Positions 60,721-64,000 of a stretch of 64,000 nt of DNA are shown piece after piece. Position 1 is the first letter of the stretch. The number at the start of each line of letters is the position of its first letter. The notes below the pieces were generated by a model. It was not told the origin of the DNA. It did no database searches and saw only the letters and a list, made by a program, of their open reading frames with translations. Source of the DNA: Chitinophagaceae bacterium UBA1930 (GTDB taxonomy: Bacteria; Bacteroidota; Bacteroidia; Chitinophagales; Chitinophagaceae); contig DDFK01000003.1 of the NCBI GenBank assembly GCA_002337145.1, forward strand, positions 434,001-498,000, given 5' to 3'. The translations under genes were made by a program, and so were the position numbers.

Positions 60721-62151
60721 ATGTCAGAAACAAAAAAATATATCCAGTCTTTATTTACGCAAAATCAAATTCCGGTAAAGGTAAACCGCTCTAAGCTGTT
60801 TGAGGAATTTACCAATGCAGCACAAAATATTTCAGCAGTCAATACTATCAAAGAGAACCAGGATATGCTTAAGAAAAACTGGAATATCCAAAATAAAGTG
60901 GCCGACATTATGGATAAACAGCTCATCATTCCGAACGGCAGTGTAAATAAACCGTACGAGGTTACTCTTGATTTTATAAAGGCTGGTTTCAATGGATTAA
61001 AATACACAGCGTTTGAAGGGCTGGATAAATATGGCCTGTGTTACAACAGCGAAACACAAACCATCAGCGGCACGCCTACAGAAAGCGGTGATTTTAAAAT
61101 AGCATTCCAATTCAGGATTGAAGAAGAACAAAACGATTCGGCATTAAACAATAAAACCATCTCGCTGGTAATTAATGCAGATCCTAAATCACTCTGGAAA
61201 GAGATTGCCAGCGACCAGGATAAAGATGATGCATGGAAAGCGGCTAATTATTGGAAGCCAGACCGGGCAAACGATTTTGCTGGCTTAGGTACCAAACATC
61301 TTGTAGTGGCTTCCAACCGTGGTAGAAGCCATGCCAACGTTGGTTCGTACCGGGATGATGATTATGCATTTTCATTTTTGGAGCCTGTAGGGTGGAGTAT
61401 TGTTTGTGTGGCTGATGGTGCAGGCAGTTCCTCCTTCAGCCGCAAGGGCTCCCGGCTTGCCTGCGATGGCGTAATTGAATATTTCCGGGATAACCTCTCT
61501 GCTGAAATGCTTGATCAGTTTGATATTGACCTGAAGCAGTACCACGAAGGCCCTAATGAAGAAGCATCCAAACGCATCAGTTTTTTTGTTTACGATAATT
61601 TATCAAAGGCAGCGCTTTATGCCCATAAAAAAATTGAAGATTTTGCAGTAAAGACAGAACGGCCGGTAAAAGATTTTCACAGCACTTTAATATTCAGTCT
61701 GTACAAGAAATACGATTTCGGATATGCGATACTGACATTTGGCGTGGGCGACTGCCCCATTGCAGTAATAAATAAAGACCTGACGGAAGTGAAACTGATG
61801 AACTGGCTGGATGTGGGTGAATTTGGGGGCGGCACCAGGTTTATAACCATGCCGGAAATATTTACCAGCGATAAATTTTCAACCCGGTTTGGCTTTAAAC
61901 TCATTGATGATTTTGCTTACCTGTTTATGATGACAGATGGCATTTACGATCCAAAGTTTGTGGTAGAAGCCAACCTTGATAAGATGGAAAAGTGGAAAGG
62001 TTTTATTGCTGATCTGAAAGGAGAAAATGAAGACAATGCCAAAGTTAATTTTTCTGCTGACAACAACGCTATCGCAAACGAACTTTCTGCATGGATGGAC
62101 TTCTGGAGCCCCGGCAATCATGATGATAGAACGCTGGCTGTTATTTTTTAA
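60721..62151 (+). CDS. PP2C-type protein phosphatase with N-terminal Ig-like domain
   Basis: 476 residues. Residues about 65-150 resemble a putative-Ig (He_PIG-like) domain (GSVNKPYEVTL, ETQTISGTPTESGDFKI). The PP2C catalytic domain follows (about 190-476): SNRGRSHANVGSYRDDDYAF with the first metal Asp residues, CVADGAGSSSFSRKGSRLAC, MMTDGIYDP and a final HDDRTLAVIF. PP2C enzymes remove phosphate from Ser/Thr with Mn2+/Mg2+. No signal peptide, so the Ig-like part is cytoplasmic, which is unusual. With the VWA protein before and the kinase 11 bp after, it forms the TerY-phosphatase-kinase triad. Confidence 0.88.
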   Translation: MSETKKYIQSLFTQNQIPVKVNRSKLFEEFTNAAQNISAVNTIKENQDMLKKNWNIQNKVADIMDKQLIIPNGSVNKPYEVTLDFIKAGFNGLKYTAFEGLDKYGLCYNSETQTISGTPTESGDFKIAFQFRIEEEQNDSALNNKTISLVINADPKSLWKEIASDQDKDDAWKAANYWKPDRANDFAGLGTKHLVVASNRGRSHANVGSYRDDDYAFSFLEPVGWSIVCVADGAGSSSFSRKGSRLACDGVIEYFRDNLSAEMLDQFDIDLKQYHEGPNEEASKRISFFVYDNLSKAALYAHKKIEDFAVKTERPVKDFHSTLIFSLYKKYDFGYAILTFGVGDCPIAVINKDLTEVKLMNWLDVGEFGGGTRFITMPEIFTSDKFSTRFGFKLIDDFAYLFMMTDGIYDPKFVVEANLDKMEKWKGFIADLKGENEDNAKVNFSADNNAIANELSAWMDFWSPGNHDDRTLAVIF

Positions 62152-62162
62152 ACAAATAGTTT

Positions 62163-63671
62163 ATGGCTACAATAACTGTACAATCAATAATAAACGCTAA
62201 TACTTATCAATACATAGATAACGGTGAGCCCAAAAGTGGCACTGCTAAAAATGTATACTTCAGCCCCGATAGGAAGTACGTGGTTGCTATGTTCAAAGAC
62301 AAGCAGGACTTTCAGCAAAAGGAACGGCTGAAAAAAATTACCTCCGATCATTTGAACAGGATTAAAAATGCACAGGGCGGGGATTATTACATAGAAGAAC
62401 TATACCGCTGGCCTACGGATGTAATTGAATTGAATGGCAATATTGGTGTAGTGGTGCCTATTTACAAACCGGCCTATTTTTTCAAAAAAGGATATGCCAA
62501 CCAGGATCTGATAATGGGAGAAGAAAAAAATGGAAAATGGTTTGCAGGGTCCAAATTCAGGAACAAACAATTTCCGCTTAACCTCGATCAAAGTGAATTG
62601 GGAAACTGGTTAAGCTATTTCCAGATCTGTATTAACATAACCCGTGGTGTAAAAAAATTGCACCAAATGGGCCTTGCCCATAGTGATCTATCTTATAACA
62701 ATGTGTTGATAGACCCTGTTTCAAAATCCGCCGTGATCATTGACCTGGATGGTTTGGTGGTACCCGGCATTTGGCCTGCAGAAGTAATTGGCACACCCGA
62801 TTTTATTGCGCCCGAAGTATTAGCTACAAAACATTTAAACAAAACAGACCCGTTAAGAAAACTTCCCAGCCGCTTAACAGACCTGCATTCCCTGCCCTGC
62901 CTCGTCTATATGTTCCTGCTGTACAGGCATCCTTTAAAGGGTGGTAAAGTGCACGACCTGGATACAGAAAAAGATGACCTGCTGAGTATGGGGGCAAAGG
63001 CACTTTTTATAGAACATCCTACAGACAAATCGAACAGGCCCAAATTGAACCAGCTATCAAAATGGGATACGCATTGGGGTGATGTAAACAAATTGCCTTA
63101 TACTATTACCGGCCCCTACCTGAAAGAACTCTTTGACCAGGCATTTATAAAAGGATTACACAACCCCAACGAGCGGCCACCGGCAGAAATGTGGGAACAG
63201 GCATTGTTAAAAACTACCGACCTGATGCAGCCCTGCCTGAATCCCGCCTGCGATCAAAAATGGTATGTGTTCGATAATACCAATACACCTAAATGCCCCT
63301 TTTGCGGCACCAAACATCAGGGAACACTGCCTGTGCTGGATCTGTATTACCAGTTTAAACCATCGGTGTGGAAGCCCGAAAACCACCGGCTGATGGTATA
63401 TAACAACCAGTATTTATTTCAATGGCATGTAAACAGGCATATTACCCGTAGCGAACGGTTAAGCACAGCCGAAAAAAAACCTGTGGGGTATTTTACTTTT
63501 CATAACAACAAATGGGTTTTTGTAAACCAAACGCTTAAAACCATGGTAGATAAAACTCAAAATGCAGACGTACCCATTGGCAGCATGGTAGAGCTTACGC
63601 ACGGCAAGCAACTGTTGTTATCCAAAGAAGAAGGAGGGCGTGTGGTAGTGGTTACAATGGCCAATCAATAA
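62163..63671 (+). CDS. Ser/Thr kinase-like protein with zinc ribbon
   Basis: 502 residues. Kinase fold: candidate ATP-binding Lys in YVVAMFKDK (about residue 44), catalytic loop LAHSDLSYNNVLID (His-Ser-Asp replacing His-Arg-Asp; about 177-190), metal site IDLDGLV in place of DFG, and GTPDFIAPEVL as the APE motif. Residues about 355-385 form a zinc ribbon (CLNPACDQKW, CPFCG). The remaining 110 residues (FKPSVWKPENHRLMVYNNQY, GYFTFHNNKWVFVN) are beta-rich and could be an FHA-like or related binding domain. Likely counteracts the PP2C enzyme on shared targets. No membrane segment. Confidence 0.85.
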   Translation: MATITVQSIINANTYQYIDNGEPKSGTAKNVYFSPDRKYVVAMFKDKQDFQQKERLKKITSDHLNRIKNAQGGDYYIEELYRWPTDVIELNGNIGVVVPIYKPAYFFKKGYANQDLIMGEEKNGKWFAGSKFRNKQFPLNLDQSELGNWLSYFQICINITRGVKKLHQMGLAHSDLSYNNVLIDPVSKSAVIIDLDGLVVPGIWPAEVIGTPDFIAPEVLATKHLNKTDPLRKLPSRLTDLHSLPCLVYMFLLYRHPLKGGKVHDLDTEKDDLLSMGAKALFIEHPTDKSNRPKLNQLSKWDTHWGDVNKLPYTITGPYLKELFDQAFIKGLHNPNERPPAEMWEQALLKTTDLMQPCLNPACDQKWYVFDNTNTPKCPFCGTKHQGTLPVLDLYYQFKPSVWKPENHRLMVYNNQYLFQWHVNRHITRSERLSTAEKKPVGYFTFHNNKWVFVNQTLKTMVDKTQNADVPIGSMVELTHGKQLLLSKEEGGRVVVVTMANQ

Positions 63672-63678
63672 AGACGCC

Positions 63679-63726
63679 TTCGACAAGCTCAGGCTGACAA
63701 CTTTCGGTCATGTTGAGCTTGTCGAA
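63679..63726. repeat. Interspersed inverted repeat (REP-like)
   Basis: TTCGACAAGCTCA (63679-63691) and TGAGCTTGTCGAA (63714-63726) are perfect 13-bp complements; TGAC/GTCA (63695-63698, 63707-63710) extend the stem inside. The sequence resembles short dispersed repeats common in intergenic DNA of Bacteroidota, and one relic arm lies at 15823-15844. It may also end transcription of the kinase gene, although no T-run follows. Confidence 0.7.
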
Positions 63727-63842
63727 ACAAAGACAGTAAGCGGCATCGGGTGAAAAAATTTTTAATAGCACTACGATGTAGAAACATAAAAGGCTGGGCT
63801 CTACCTACCCTGCCAGATTATTAATCAATAAAACAATTTATT

Positions 63843-64000
63843 ATGAACGACTTGATGAATCAAATCTCCACCCTCTGGCAGGATATCCTCAACCACCCCG
63901 GTGCCTCCCTCGCCATCATTGGCAACTTGATTATCATTGAGAGTTTACTTTCGGTAGACAATGCTGCCGTGCTGGCCACCATGGTGATGGACCTGCCGCA
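63843..64000 (+). CDS. terC: TerC-family integral membrane protein, N-terminal part
   Basis: ATG at 63843; the gene runs off the right edge after 52 residues. A short amphipathic start (NDLMNQISTLWQDILNHPG) leads into a membrane helix ASLAIIGNLIIIESLLSVDN and then AAVLATMVMDLP. ESLLSVDNAAVLATMV matches the conserved E-S/x-x-L-S-x-D-N-A motif of TerC proteins, which take part in tellurium resistance and in metal handling with exported enzymes. It lies 171 bp after the kinase, separated by the inverted repeat, so it may have its own promoter. Confidence 0.88.
   Translation, partial: MNDLMNQISTLWQDILNHPGASLAIIGNLIIIESLLSVDNAAVLATMVMDLP

Noticed and set aside
1..64000. CRISPR arrays, tRNA/rRNA genes, insertion sequences, integrases or phage genes
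   Set aside because: Looked for on both strands by eye; no regularly spaced repeats with unique spacers, no cloverleaf with a convincing anticodon arm, and no transposase or integrase motifs were seen.

Overview
The window looks like chromosomal DNA of a Bacteroidota species, probably of the Chitinophagaceae/Sphingobacteriales type. Supporting signs are a SusC/SusD pair, seven proteins with C-terminal type IX secretion (T9SS) sorting domains, three small PID-CTERM peptides, almost no Shine-Dalgarno sites, and several promoters with the Bacteroidota -33 TTG / -7 TAnnTTTG pattern. No rRNA, tRNA, CRISPR array, integrase or transposase was seen.

Layout. (1) 1-1184 is the 3' end of a CusA/CzcA-type RND pump. 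(2) 1633-6766 is a 1638-residue beta-helix surface protein followed by a PID-CTERM peptide. (3) 7291-8706 is a GH18-like protein with a jacalin-like tail. (4) 8973-15730 is a seven-gene TetR-controlled ABC efflux operon of YbhGFSR type, with a clear promoter and operator. (5) 15929-20727 is a second beta-helix plus PID-CTERM cassette, preceded by a TPR-LuxR regulator. (6) 23052-25559 is a convergent pair of membrane-anchored paralogues of unknown function. (7) 25738-36491 is a nine-gene run with the third module/PID-CTERM cassette, a secreted hydrolase, a dicarboxylate symporter, two porins, a lamin-tail lipoprotein and ATP-dependent PEP carboxykinase, closed by a strong terminator. (8) 36630-37150 holds a broken zinc metalloprotease gene. 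(9) 37235-41291 is a thrombospondin-type-3 T9SS protein and an orphan histidine kinase. (10) 41618-50890 is a pectin-type utilisation locus (SusC, SusD, PL1-like lyase, T9SS accessory protein) sharing a GCAAACGTT-type upstream motif. (11) 51210-55449 has an unknown membrane protein, then a strong promoter, a structured leader, a 67-residue proline-rich peptide, an attenuator-like terminator, and a TPR histidine kinase with its response regulator. (12) 55635-64000 is a ter stress island: four TerD/TerA-type proteins, three VWA (TerY-like) proteins, a 52-residue basic protein, a PP2C phosphatase, a kinase and the start of terC.

How the genes work together. The efflux operon is a self-contained export machine under its own repressor. 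The nine-gene run couples outer-membrane porins and an inner-membrane C4-dicarboxylate carrier to PEP carboxykinase, which suggests growth on organic acids feeding gluconeogenesis. The SusC/D locus suggests capture and cleavage of pectin-like polymers. The ter island pairs metal-binding TerD proteins and VWA proteins with a phosphatase-kinase couple; the two-component system just upstream may control it.

Most interesting leads: the 3-of-3 linkage of PID-CTERM peptides to proteins sharing one roughly 430-residue C-terminal module; the peptide-terminator-kinase arrangement at 52519-55449 with 9-bp-period iterons beside its promoter; and the ter island with one VWA protein that has lost its metal site. 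All family assignments come from reading the sequence by eye; no database search was run.
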